Positions 12,536-24,990 of a stretch of 64,000 nt of DNA are shown here, piece after piece. Source of the stretch: Typhlomys cinereus (lineage: Eukaryota; Chordata; Mammalia; Rodentia; Platacanthomyidae); assembly GCA_023101885.1 (NCBI GenBank), contig JALPQD010000234.1:496001-560000 (forward strand), read 5' to 3'. Within the stretch, counting starts at the first letter, position 1. Every line of letters starts with the position of its first letter. The position numbers and the translations under genes were made by a program. The notes below the pieces were generated by a model. The model searched no databases. It saw only the letters and a list, made by a program, of their open reading frames with translations, and was not told where the DNA came from.

Positions 12536-13674
12536 TACTAGATTTCACCATAAGATGCTGCGACAGTCAAGTCTCCAAGGGCTTTGTTTGTACAGCATGC
12601 AGAAGAGGTAAAACTTCGTTCTGAAGGTGACGGCGTTCATCACACAATGTCAGAGTGGCTGGAGGGTTTCGCTGTGGAGGGAATCACTTGATCTGAAAGC
12701 AGAGAGAACCTCCAACACATCTCTGCTCAGTGACTGACTTGCAAACAAGTGAAGGGGATGGAGAAATGACCAGAGTTGAAATGCCAGAGCTTGGCTAACG
12801 TGGGCCAAGGCTGCTGGGCTTGCAGAGATGATCCTGATAACGTTTCCATGGCACCCCTTAAGTTTATCCCCCACCTCCCCACCAGGAATTGAGTCTGTCT
12901 GCTGCTCTTCTGTCTGCGTTGTTTCTGAACGTTGGCAACTAACTGGAAACAAACGCTGACCTTGAGAAAGCAGTGGAATGTACTCTGGATGGAGCACTGT
13001 TCTGACATCCTGGCGTCCTTTGCCCTGAATCTTGAGTCAAACTGTGCCCAGAGGGGACCTGGTCACACTAGACAAAAGGTTTGACTTGCTGAGACCTCCG
13101 AGTTAGTGTTGGGATTTGGACAGCAGAGGATGAAAGGCTGCTGCTTAGGAAGAGACCTTGATGGGCGCTTGCAAGCCTGGGAGAGTCCCATTCTCTGGCG
13201 CCTTGTGGGGTTTGGAGTAGGAACCCCAAATCCAGACAGCAGGACTCAGCTCAGCTTTCTCCACCTTTGCTTCTTAAGCTACGTGTCTTTCCTTTTCTTC
13301 CCTCCTCCCCTGTCCCCATCTCAGGTGTCTGCTGTCCCGGCTGTGCTGTAACTTGGTAGTGTACCCAGCCCAGTGGTCTCTGCTCTCCCCCTGGCATTGC
13401 CCGAAACGCCAGGCCTTTGCCGCTCTCACCCCATGGTGAAGCGTCATGCATGATTCTCAGTTCCTGGGTGCAGCACCTCTTTCACAGAACCTTGAATGTT
13501 GCCAGAAGCTGTGTATCTGGTTGCTGGTCGCTTCCGGTGGCCAGGCTGGGTTTGAGTTAGAATGATCCCAGTCCTTATGGATTTAGTGATTGTCACCGGG
13601 AATGGTGTGTGTAGCAACGATCAGGGTGGATTATGGGCTCATCACGATCAGATGCAAGAAGAGACGGATGGCCG

Positions 13675-13858
13675 TCAATGGGGCTCCGGTGGCAGAGTGC
13701 TTAGTTAGCTTGCATGCCCTGGGCTCAATCTGTGGCACCAACTGGGCGTGGTGACACATTTTTGTCTCCTCAGTACTCAGCAGTTGGAGGCTGGAGCAGC
13801 AAGCTTGAGACAGGCCTGCTTTACACAAAGTCCTGCCTCAGATAAAAGATTTTTTTTT
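13675..13858 (+). mobile_element. B4 (ID-B1 fusion) SINE
   Basis: An ID-like head (GGTGGCAGAGTGCTTAGTTAGC through TGGGCTCAATCTGTGGCACC) is joined directly to a B1-like part (ACTGGGCGTGGTGACACATTT through AGTCCTGCCTCAGATAAAAG). It ends in a T-rich tract rather than a clean A tail. Confidence 0.85.
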
Positions 13859-14867
13859 GATGAAATATTCGTGAGCTCAGTTTAATGAAGTTACTATGAT
13901 GGAAAATGTAGTTTGTTATAGTAATTTACCAGGACAAACTTATCAACGGGCATGTGTATTTCCTGAATTAACAATATTCCCAGAGCCTTAATATTCCATA
14001 ATTTGTACCATGTTCACTATGAGTCAGGCTTTGACTAAATAATGAGCATGAGTCATGTTTTGAAAACTTTTTATTGCAGGTGTGCATAGAGGACAACGTG
14101 TAATGTCTCAGATTTGTATTTGGTTGAACTCCAAAGTAGGAGTAGCCCTTTGTTGATCTCCTCCCATCCCAACATCATGCAGTATGCTGTGTGTTTTATC
14201 TGTACTGTCCTGGATTATATTCCCAAAAGACCTACAAGATTGCAGGCGTCCCTCAGTTTTGAAGCACAGTTTGTTGATGCACAAAGCAATGTATAGGCAA
14301 GTTCATCCCCGAGACCAAATACCGCGTCTGCCTTACTCTTTAATTTGTGGCATAAGGGACACTTTGATTTTCAGTCTGGGGTTGTTTCTAGATGTGTCTA
14401 CTGTGGCGTGTATGATTCAGCTGCCAGTGATTTCAAAAAGATGAAAGTTTCTTAAATGTACAGGCATAGTCCTCAATCAGGTCCGGCCCATGCAGCCACA
14501 CACAGCATCCAGAGATCTGGAGGCAGCAGGGGGCACACGTTGTGGGGGCCAGCCCACTTCTGCAGCTTGTTTTTCAATTTGGCTCAGCCCCATGTTTTAG
14601 CCTTATCCACACGCCACGTTAGAAATCCTTCCCCAGCTCAGGGAGTATTCTTTCTGGTGGCGGCAATGGTCACACATACCACTTTCTCTGTACTCTCCAG
14701 CCACGGCGGCCATGAATGAATGCTCAACACAATCAGCCTGGAAGCTTGCTTGGGATTTCAAAATACCCCCTGCTTTTCTCTTTTAAATTCCCAAGTGCTT
14801 GGTGTGTATGGCAATCAGTTCAAAAAGCTTACTAGATAAGCGAAGACAAAAGCAGAAATCCATTTGT

Positions 14868-14950
14868 TAACTGGGGGTGCAGTTCAGTGTAAAGTCCAAG
14901 GTGAGCAACAGGGTGTCCCTAGCATTGGCCACCAGAAAGCAAGATACAAT
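14868..14950 (+). mobile_element. Possible ID element fragment
   Basis: CTGGGGGTGCAGTTCAGTGT resembles the ID head GGGGATTTAGCTCAGTGG, but the B-box part is poorly kept. Confidence 0.35.
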
Positions 14951-14959
14951 TCCTGAAGA

Positions 14960-17820
14960 TGCGCGTGACTGATAAGACCTTTGATGGATCTTGTAAACGA
15001 CCCGACCTCCTCGTCTGTGCGTGTTTGTTCAGCAATTAATCTTGACTGAATGCTGTCAGCTGAACGTTTATTGTTGTAAGGGCATTTTTAGAATGGCCTT
15101 TGAAAATGTCCCAGAATGCATTTTATCTCAACTAGGAAAAGAAGATGGGAAGTCGCGGCTTGAGAAACCAGGAACTACAGAGAAGGAGATGATTCATGAA
15201 GACAGGAGATGGTTACAATGTGGGCGCTCCGGCCCCAGGACAGACCTTGTGTGCTAGGCACCCCCACACCCCCCTGTATTCCTTGTTAGAGCCGTTCAGC
15301 CTTGACCTGTCAGAACCCATCAAGCAGCCAGGACCTTGGAACACAGAGAAGTCCCGAGTGCTCACTTGGAAAGTTCGTTGTTATTTCATGCATCAAGGAC
15401 TTTGTTTCTTGAGACTTCTAGTAAGTGCACGTTCTTGGGTGGTGGGTGTGAAGACAGGAAATTAAGAACTAACATCACTTCCTGTATTTCTCATGAATGT
15501 GACCCGGAAGTGTTCAGAAACCAATCTTAAGGCAACGTGTGTTCTTCCATGTGTTACAAGGTGCCTGCTTGAGTGAGTGCGAATCATTTTCATACACACC
15601 TTTACGAAAGTGACATCCAGAACTCAGCACTCAGGCTGCAACATCAGACACTATGACAATTGATGTGTGGGATTAAGAAGAAAAGACTTGTGGGGAAGTG
15701 GTAGTCTTAAGTTAATTTTTCAGTTAGCAACCGACACACATATATGTCTTTCCACATTTGTTTAACCTCACCCCCCACCTCCAGTTTTATGAAAAGAAGT
15801 TAATGTTCAAATTATTTGTATCCCCACTGTTATTTTTATCTTGCATGTGGTATTTGAAGTACTCTGCGTGAGTAACAGTTCTCATAAATAAAAGTGACAA
15901 CTTAAGTTTTTTAATATGATTTTTAAATAAGTCATCATTATTGGTTCCTTTTCCTTTGGAATTTACTATGAAGTTTTTTCAACCCAAAATATTTTTCAGA
16001 ACTTTATTGAATTCTTACCCAATCCCGTCATTTATATATCTGGAAAGAAAATAATAAAAAAACCCAAAAGATTTAAATTTTTGACCTTTAGAAACTAACA
16101 AGCCTCTTAAAGATTTTCACTGTCTTAGAACAGGTATTGTTCAGAAACTATGCAGTTATCTTCCATTTGCCCAGCTTTAGCTTGTTTTGCTAATTTTCAT
16201 TCCATGTCCTCATTAATAGTGTCTTATGTGCACATTTTACTGACACTTTAATAGGATGATTAAGTATCAGAGTATTTTATCATATCTTGTTGTGTGAACG
16301 TGCTAATGATTTCAGTAATATTACATCAAGTTAAGACACTGCATCTACCACTTGACAAGAGCTGTCAGGATCGCTTGGCAGGTTCAAGGTTAAAGGTGTA
16401 GCTTTGTGTGTTATAGGCAGGAAAGTTTATATTCTATCGATTCTGTCAGCATCACTTCTCAAAAGGCTCTTACCATCTGACAGAGCTCAGATGTCTTTAC
16501 TTGAGGCTTAGACCTCAAGCATTAATCCTCATGTGCTGAGTTGTTACAAAAAGATTGGGCCGAGCGCTTTTGCTTTACTAAAGCCAGACTGCTTCCATCT
16601 TCATAGCATAGAGTGGGAAGATAATTGAGGCAAAAGCTAATAATATATTTAATATAACAATATTATATATTATAATACATTATAATAATGTATTTAATGT
16701 AGCAAAAACTCTAACTTAAGGGGAAAAACAGCAGTATGAAACATCTGATTATAATGGAAAATATTCATAGTATCGTATTATTAAGGATGATATTAAAATG
16801 TGTAACCAAACTTTGTAAGTTTAGAAAGTAAAAAAAAATCTATATGTATACATAATATATGTATGTGGACTTTTTTTTTCCAGTGGTCAGAGGTCAGGGT
16901 AGAGACAAGCTCTACTTCTAAGCTACCCCAGCAGCTTCGTAAACAGATACTTTTAGAGACTAGGGAAATATGTTATTTGTGTATAATTGTTGATATTTTA
17001 TATCATCTTTATTGGTAGGTTTATCAGAACAGAACACAGTAAAACAAAGTCAAACAACTGGAATTTGAATGAGATTTTAGCTTCTGCTTCTATATTACTT
17101 TGATGCCATAATAGTTTTTAGCCTCTCTTAGCTACTTGATATCTCAAATTAACTTTTGAAAAGAATCTTTGGGACTTGACTGCTCTTTGACAGTTACTGG
17201 TGAGCTCCCTTCTGCTCAGCGATCCACGTTGATGTCTGAGATTACAGCTCCTGCCGCACAACTAGCTTTTCTTAGCTTTATTGTAGCTTGATGGTATCAG
17301 TCTTTCAGCAGAATGTATTCCCACATCTCAGGAAAGCATCAAGCAGGACAAAGAGCTCGGAATGCACAAGTGCTTAACACAGAGATGCATGTACAGTGGG
17401 CGCAGAAGATACCCTAGCCACAGTGCGAGTGAGTCTATCTTGCTACTTAGTGATTTCTTCTGGTGCTGGATTTGCCACATAGTAGCTCTGGGGCTCGTTT
17501 CCTGTGTCGAGTCAGGGACATGTTGGTGGAATTAGGGATGTAACTGCTTCCTGTCTTGCCTTCACTGTTATAAACAAATCACTACAAAGAGTTTTTTTGG
17601 GGGGGGAAAATCTGAGAAACAAAATCCATAAAACTTGCACTGGTTTCTGAGAACTAAGTCATAAAGAAAAGTGAGCAGCTGTTGAACCACAGAGAAAACA
17701 CCTTGTGGTCTCTCGGTCTAGCTTTGGTGACAGGTGACACTGTCCAGATGGGACAGTGACTGAAGCCCTTTGCAGTGTGTTCAGCAGCTGTAGTAGCTGG
17801 TGTGAGAACACGACGTAGAG
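14960..17820. other. Unique intron, AT-rich in its right half
   Basis: No gene or repeat was recognised. An ATATTA-rich tract lies at 16625-16700 and a G run at 17598. Confidence 0.5.
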
Positions 17821-17825
17821 GCCGA

Positions 17826-17883
17826 CCAAGCTGTTGACCTTTAACCTCAAAAGGTCTTTCCAAGCTGTTGACCTTTAACCTCA
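17826..17883. promoter_or_regulatory. Duplicated 24-bp element with DR1-like nuclear-receptor motif
   Basis: CCAAGCTGTTGACCTTTAAC and the next four bases occur twice, starting at 17826 and 17860, with a period of 34. Each copy contains TGACCTTTAACCT (17835-17847 and 17869-17881), one base away from the reverse of the DR1 site AGGTCAAAGGTCA used by HNF4, COUP-TF, RXR and PPAR factors. Function is inferred. Confidence 0.4.
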
Positions 17884-18006
17884 GAGGACAGCTTGCCTTC
17901 TGGCAAGTTACTATATAGAGTTTTTTACACTGGTTTGCAAGCTTTGTGAGCATCTAATCATGGATGGAATCTGAGAATCACTTGGTCATACCCAGCCCCT
18001 CCTTAC

Positions 18007-18009
<3 letters not shown>

Positions 18010-18054
<45 letters not shown>
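18010..18054. repeat. (GT)n microsatellite
   Basis: A pure run of about 22 units. Confidence 0.98.
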
Positions 18055-18056
<2 letters not shown>

Positions 18057-18382
18057 ATGTACAGATACCGCCATGTAGCCCAGGCTGCCCAGGCATTTGT
18101 TCTCCTGACTGGGGTTTCATAGCATGTTTCCATAGAGGATCTTTATCTAGAAACTGCAAGCAAAACCCTCTACAGCTGCGTTTGACACATTCTTGTGTCC
18201 CAGAGCGCGGGCTGGAGGAGGTGACACTGTGACCCAAGTCGAGAGACACCCGTCCCGCACTTACTCCAGCCTCTCTAGAAGTGGGTTATGGTGGAGGAGG
18301 AGGAAGGCAGCGGCTGGACAGGAAGCCTCAGCCTTGCCTGATGTAAGGAGACTTAGTGCGGATCGGTATCTCCATGCAAAGA

Positions 18383-18385
<3 letters not shown>

Positions 18386-18428
<43 letters not shown>

Positions 18429-18535
18429 TGCGCGCGTGTGTGTATGTGTGTGTTCATGCATGTTTGCGTGTATATGTGCATGCATGTGTGTGTGTTCATG
18501 CATGTTTGCGTGTATATGTGCATGCATGTGTGTGA
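18386..18535. repeat. (TG)n(CG)n tract followed by a 42-bp tandem pair
   Basis: A pure TG run passes into GCGCGTGCGCGCGTG. It is then followed by two copies of a 42-bp unit containing TTCATGCATGTTTGCGTG (copies at 18453 and 18495). Confidence 0.93.
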
Positions 18536-18782
18536 GGGAGCAGGTCCCGATTCTGACCTGGAAAGATTCAGTGTAACTCGACAGCACGCAGGCAGCAGGT
18601 AGAACAGTCAGTCGCCTTTGTTCTCCCCGGTAACTACGACAGAAACGTGCAGAATATTGAAACAGAAACGAATAGTCTAATGGTTATTAGTGGAAAAGTA
18701 TTTCCACAGCCCAAGATTATCTCGCTGTGGCTGGTGGCTAACCTCATTTACATCTTGGTTATAATAAAAGCTGTGTCCACTG

Positions 18783-18992
18783 AAGGGCCAGCGAGATGAC
18801 TCAGGGGACCAGGACCTCGCTGCCGAGTCGGAAGACCCGAATTCAGAGCACAGAGCTCACGTGGTGTAAGGAGAGGACTGGCTCCCTCAAGTAGTGTCCC
18901 TGACCTCCACTCAGCGGCCTGCGTGTGTTCGTGTGTGCGCACACACACATGTAAATGCATGTGTGCATGCCATACACACATAAGTAAATGCA
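18783..18992 (+). mobile_element. B2/B3-type SINE
   Basis: GGGCCAGCGAGATGACTCAGG is the A-box region and GGAAGACCCGAATTCAGAGC the B-box region of a tRNA-derived SINE. The element ends in ACACACAC and CATACACACATAAGTAAATG, the usual B2/B3 tail. Confidence 0.8.
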
Positions 18993-19522
18993 AAAATATC
19001 TATGGTGAGGTTGGAAAGTGGGATTTCCTTGGATGTTTGTCTCTTTCACTTTGTTTCTGGAACTCTGGGCTCCCAGAGTACCGTTCTATAAGAGCCACCC
19101 TGCTGCACCCGTCCTCTCTGTCCTCAAGCAAGCTGTGTGTCTTTAAAGACACAGCTCCTCAGCCCAGAGGCTCTCTCCTTTTAGCTTTGCTTGAAATTTT
19201 GATTTTCCTGAACTTTACTGTGTTGTAGCTGTTCACAGAGCCCGCTGTGCAGCTGAGCAATGTCTGCAGAGTTGTGGGAGAGGATGAGGCTGGGTTGACA
19301 TCCCGTCGACAGATTCTGAATGAAGAAATAATACCTGTGATCCCCAGCTTTGGATAGTGGGGTACGGGTGGGGGAAATGATAAGAAAAGGTCATGTGCCG
19401 TGGGGGGTCATGCTAAGAAAAGGAGGTGTGATGGATGGAAGTGACCAGAATGTATTCTATACACATGTAAAATTGTCAGAGAACAAAATTTGTTAACGAG
19501 AATATTAGTACTAATGTGATAC

Positions 19523-19581
19523 AAGTTTCAGTATCGGATGTTATAGACACATAGATGGAAGTTTCAGTACCGGATGTTATA
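19523..19581. repeat. Short tandem duplication, period 36
   Basis: AAGTTTCAGTATCGGATGTT (19523) recurs with one change at 19559. Each copy is followed by ATA. Confidence 0.9.
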
Positions 19582-20674
19582 AAAACATTAATATTAAAAT
19601 TGGGAGTGTTTCATCATCTTTTACTCCATTGGCATTAACTTTTGTCCCTTTACTGGGGTTATGGAAAGTTCATAGAACTTCCACTTTAAAGATAACTTTA
19701 ACTCTTTGGCCCCCTAAGCGTCTGGTCACGACCAGGAACGACCCATTGTAGAAATGAATGTATTCTGCCTTGTGAAATTTATTCTGCTTTCTGAAATGAG
19801 AGTTTTGGACACGACTTAGTGCCATGTTCTCCTGAGAGATGCCCTCGAGGGAAGTGGCCTTGGCTGATAACTTGTGCAGCTTGGCCTGCGGGCAATTTGC
19901 AGGATGGATCCAGAGAGAGCTTAGAGCCTCTGTCTTCACACAGGCAATTAAGCCCCCCTTGAAAATGGTATCTGAGATAATTTTGCTACTACCTCTGTTC
20001 TGAATTGTTTGTGCCATGTGCAGAGACCCTCTCAGCATTCTGAAAGGTGAGTGTCATCAGTTTGGAAAAGAAAGGGATGAGCGTGCGCTGTTCTGAGCAT
20101 TGGAGATTTCATTATGCCAGAGGTTTTCCTCTTCCTCCGTTATCAATGAGGGGAAAAGTGTCGAGAACGAGCCAGCAACTCCTGTCAGAGATGCTGCAAG
20201 CTTCTTGACGAGTGCAGCTGAGGATCAGTTTAGATGCCAACTTCCTTGACCCAGTTTGCAGTAAGACCTGCTGTTCTAGGAAAAGCAGAAGCTAGTGCAC
20301 TGGACGTCTCTCTGCTTCCACGTACTAGTGACCTGGAGCCTCCTCGCCTCGGATTTCCCGGTTGTCTTCACCCCAGGGAATGTGGGTTGCCAGAGCTTAG
20401 CCCACCAGCAGGAAACACCTCCCCCAGGTTTATCCCTTAGCTGGGTGCCCAGTGCTTTATATCCCTTTGTCTCTACCAGTAAGTCCCGGATGGGGAGCTG
20501 CCTTTTTCCTTTCTATTTCACACAACTGAATTTGGCCCATATTAGCAGAATAGAACTCTGGGTTTGAGCAGAAATCTAACTATGTATTTTGACTCCTTGT
20601 ACACAAATAGAAATCAATATATTTGCTTAAAATAAATCAAGATAGTTAAAACTATACTTTAAAGTTAGGGTCGT

Positions 20675-20806
20675 TAACTGCGGCATGGTAGCTTGTGCCT
20701 ATAATTCCTGCCCTTGAGAGCCGGGCAGGTGGATGATATGCGTTTGAGACCAACCTGGGCTGCAGAGTGAAACTGCTTCAAGAACAAAGCAAAATAAAAA
20801 AGGTGG
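20675..20806 (+). mobile_element. B1 SINE
   Basis: GGCATGGTAGCTTGTGCCTATAATTCC, GGGCAGGTGGATGATATGCG, TTTGAGACCAACCTGGGCTG and a terminal AAAGCAAAATAAAAAAGG give the full B1 order. Confidence 0.85.
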
Positions 20807-21847
20807 TAATACTTCCCAGGTAATGATACATACTTCCCAGGTAATTCTTGGAGATCTTTATGGAAACTGTGCTTTACTTTGGACATGTTGTACTTTGCAA
20901 CAACACAGAGATCTTTCACTGTTCAGCTAAGACTCGCTTCCATAGGCATGTCCTGTTTGCAAAGTTAGTAACTTAATAGTGTATCTTGTACAACATAATC
21001 CCAAGTTTTTAATACATAGAACTTGTGAGTGCACGTGGGTGAAATAGACAAGACCTTGTCTGTAAATTACCTAGGAAACCTAGTGGCTGGGTGACTAACA
21101 GCCCGAAACACATTGTTACATAAACCAAATAAATGCTTTGACAAAATGTTAATTGCTGCCTGTGGTTAACAAAGTGTATAGTTAAACTTAAAAATTTCTG
21201 GATTGAAAAGAATTCCACAATCAAATAAAACATAGACTATAAGATCATGGTTACTTTGAAACAGCAGTAGGAAAAGATCTAAAATGGATGTTTCATACAT
21301 TGATTGGAGGTGGTTAAGTTATGATTTTGATTGTTTTTTAATGACTTCTAAAATCTCAACTCTTTAAAATGTCTGCTTTCCAAAAATATCAAGTGTAGAC
21401 TAGGTAATATGTTTTAGTGTACCAGTAGACGATGTTGGCCTTGTTATTGACCCCTGTGGGAGGGCTGCTTAGAGTGCTTGTGAAAGCAAGCCCCACTTCT
21501 TTCCCGGGATCTCCTGCCTTTGTTTTTGCTTGGAGCTCTTTCCAGATCTGTACTAGAGAGGCAGGTAGGCGGCAGCTCTGTTGATGCATGAGTGAGAAAA
21601 ATACTGAGCTGCTGAGTGAGTTGTGCATTTGAAAGCAAGGACTTGTTAGGTGCAAAGCAGCCTCGCTTCTCCCCACTTCTGTGGCATCTACCAACTTTGG
21701 ATGCCAACCTGTGGTTGGGAATCTCTTCTGCTTATCTGAGATTGCTAACAAGACGGGCTAAATGAAACACGCTTGCAAAAGGAATCTGAGTGCTTAGTTG
21801 CAAATCAAGCATGAATAATTAAAAAGCAAAAACTTAATGTTTTTCGA

Positions 21848-21893
21848 TGTGATGGCTAAGGCACGTGCCACTGAGCTGAATCCCCAGCTCCAG
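21848..21893 (-). mobile_element. ID element fragment
   Basis: GCACGTGCCACTGAGCTGAA followed by TCCCCAGCTCC is the reverse complement of the ID head (GGGGATTTAGCTCAGTGGTAG). Confidence 0.6.
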
Positions 21894-22224
21894 AATTCAA
21901 AAGTTTTAGAGCCTGTCATCGCTATGCTTCCAATGAGTGACGGGCGAAGAACTTAGACCTGCTGCCGCTGCATGATTGCCCCTTCCTGTTTTTTCTCACT
22001 TGTGTTTGTTAGTTTGTGGAGATGATTGAACCTAGAGGCTGCATAAGCATTTAAGATTAAGCCCCCCTGCTGGCCCCAAGACGGTGCTTCTTCTTGGCTG
22101 GAGTTGACTTTACCTAACAGCTAGCTTTGTGGTACTTACAAACTGGTTGCATAACTTAAATAAAAACTGGGCATAAGCAGAAATTATAGTCCTGGAACCC
22201 ACTTAATAAAAAGCTCCACTTTAG

Positions 22225-22263
<39 letters not shown>

Positions 22264-22272
22264 CGTGCGTGT
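22225..22272. repeat. (GT)n(GC)n alternating purine-pyrimidine tract
   Basis: About 15 GT units pass into about five GC units and then GTGCGTGT. Strict purine-pyrimidine alternation over nearly 50 bp is the classic Z-DNA-prone composition. Confidence 0.96.
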
Positions 22273-22279
22273 ATTACTA

Positions 22280-22650
22280 GCTATTTTTCTTAGACATCTT
22301 CAGCATTTCATTGATTGTGGCCACCTGAGCCACTTGGGCATGCTAGCTATCATGATAGCCACTATTGATATTGCTGGAGAATTCACAAGATTCTTGTTTA
22401 CTACGACTTCATCTGAATTTGAATGTGGAGGGAGATACGCATTAATCAAATTCTCCAAAGGGGATTGGTACCATGGGTCACTTTCAATCTGTTCCACTTC
22501 GTTGCTGATTTTTTTTAGTTCCTTACATATCTGTTTACTTACTACACCTGTACATCATAGCTCTAAGCTATTCTTGGCACACACCATTTCCCTTCCTATT
22601 AGGAGTTTTTTTTTTTTTTCTCCTTCCATTGATGTTTGCCACTTCTGACA
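22280..22650. other. Unique segment open in several frames, no recognised product
   Basis: A + frame runs through 22229-22648 and a - frame through 22300-22497. Neither matches a protein I know, and the + frame begins inside a dinucleotide repeat. A perfect 14-bp palindrome, GCTATCATGATAGC, lies near 22347. Possible readings are an old coding remnant, a conserved noncoding element or chance. Confidence 0.25.
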
Positions 22651-24302
22651 TAAAACTTGCCCAATGGAAACATTCTTCCTTCAGATTCATGCATAGAATA
22701 CGTTGTTGTATTTGCTCCTTTATTAACACAAGTATCCATGTATCTGTTTTATAGTAGAACTGGACCATGGCCAGTACTGTGGTCTTGTATACACAAGATT
22801 CATTGAAGTAGCACAGTACGTACTAAAATATGGAGTTGTCTCGTGTAAGTGAGCGAGTATTGGATCACATAAGGAGGTTCCCGTAATCTTTTGGAAGCTC
22901 AGAATGGCAGTGCACATGAAGTATTAGCAATAAAACACAGCAGGTGGTCTCAGAGACGCTGGTCAAACCAAGCAAGAAGATGTGGTCTGCACTCAGGATT
23001 TTCCTGTTTATCCCAAGAACTCCTAAGCGGGACTTCTGCGGGTGTGAATATTTTGGGGAGGATCACTTTGATTGCTGTGAGGAGAGGGGGCTGAGAAGGT
23101 GGAAAGCGGAGTGTGTGATGCATGGGAGGTTAGACAGGATGCTACGAACAATCTGGAAACAGCCTGTCCTGCTTAGGGAGAGAGTGAGGAAAGGGGGTAC
23201 ATGCAGGAGGGGGGATCCGGCCACCAGGCTGCTGGCTTCTTTCTGCCCTCAGGGTGACCCCTGACTAGATGCCATCTTTTCGGAGGTCTCTGTTTTCTAG
23301 TCATCTTTCCTTTCCAAGTCTGCTCCGCGTCTGATCATTTTCAAAGACTATCAGGAATAGAAAAAAAAAATCCAATTTGAGTTTTCTGATTTTTGTACAG
23401 CATACTAAAAAAAAATAAACAAGATTGCTTTCTCATACTTTAAACTACAGAGTAAGTATACAGATCCATGTGTACTAGTAATAATAGAGCACCATGTATT
23501 TCGACTGATTGTTGTGGTCACTACCTGAGGGGGGATGGGAAGACATTAGGATGGGAAAGGACAGACACATAGATTACGATTGAGTATTTCGCGTTTCTTC
23601 AAATGTGTAAGTAGTTGTACCTTCTCCCCATTGTTTAAGATAAAATACTTGCCAGGCAGAACTATAATCAAAATCATTGATTTCTTGAGAATTTATGAGA
23701 AATAAAACTTTATATTTGAATTGAGTAAGGCACATGTTTAGATATGTACTTCTTATTTTATTAGGATCTTACTTTTTTTTAAAACAAAGATTTGGATGGA
23801 ATATTCATGAGTCAAGCTTAATATTTCATTTCTTTGTATTTTCGTAAATGTTTAAATCTCCATACTATGCCTTGCTGAGCATCTGCATTCTAAAACATTA
23901 AGCAGCAGACTACTCCATCATGACAAATTTAACATGACAACAACACAGTAGCAACATTCATGAAATTTATGTAAAAATAAAGCCTTAGCTTGTACCAACT
24001 AGTTATTCTGCACTAAATCATACAACTATATGTATGTCTGCACATAAACCTTTATACATATTCATAGGAAATTTTATGAAAGGAGAATAGATGAGAGCAG
24101 CATTTATTATGGTTACATTTTGGGGGGTAACCCTAGCATTTATTGAAAACCCTAACATTTGTTGAAAAGCTTCACTTGTTCCTAATTATCTAAATTGAAC
24201 ACTGGAGTTCATTAGATTTTCTTTTGAATACATACTCAGCCTAAAAACAAGGCGTAGTCAGTGATATTTCTTTATATATACCTATATATAGTGTGCTATA
24301 CT

Positions 24303-24600
24303 AAGGCTGAGCAGATGACTCAGGGGTCAAAGACTTTTTGCCTTGCAAGAAGAAGGACCTGAGTTCAGACCTCCACATAAAAGTGCTGGTGGATACGGGG
24401 CAGCCTAGAATTCTGGTCCTGGAAGGTGGAGTCTGGGAAACCCTGAAGCAAAGCATTAAGGAGATGGAGCAATCAGGATGGTTCCCTGGGTCACCCTTGA
24501 GCCTCCACAGGTATATACACTCAAGTGCCCTCTTGTATAAAATCCATGTGTAGTCACCCTCATGCAAGATACACACACACACACACACACACACACTAAA
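24303..24600 (+). mobile_element. tRNA-derived B2-like SINE with (CA)n tail
   Basis: Starts GGCTGAGCAGATGACTCAGG (A box) and AAGGACCTGAGTTCAGACC (B box). It continues through GGCAGCCTAGAATTCTGGTC, TGGGAAACCCTGAAGCAAAG and GGGTCACCCTTGAGCCTCCA, and ends in (AC)13 at 24571-24596. The same body order appears at 36745, 45785, and in reverse at 35013 and 62690. Confidence 0.85.
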
Positions 24601-24924
24601 AATGCTGTTCACTATTATAGTGAAACTAAAATATATCCGATTTTTCCTGACATATGTCAGTTATATTCATATAAGACTTCAAAGGTCTACATTTTAGTTT
24701 GCAGCAAGCTGGTTTAAAATTAAGAGACAGATGAGCGTGCAGATGTATACTTTAGTAACTTGTGATATAACCCCATGTACGTATGACCTATAATGCATTT
24801 GCACCTTGACATTCTAACACACAGTGGGCCATAAGACTGCTTTTAGAATATAAGGCTCTAACCTCCATTTCCCGTTGCCGGAGCAACTAGTCTGATGACG
24901 GTTCTCTTTGGTTTTCATTTTGTT

Positions 24925-24990
24925 TTCTTGGTAACACTGGGGATGAGCCCCAGAAGCTTGGAGATAGCAGGCAAATGCCAGGCCACTGAC
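24925..24990 (-). mobile_element. ID element, diverged
   Basis: ACACTGGGGATGAGCCCCAG then AGGCAAATGCCAGGCCACTG follows the reversed ID order. The left end is truncated. Confidence 0.5.
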
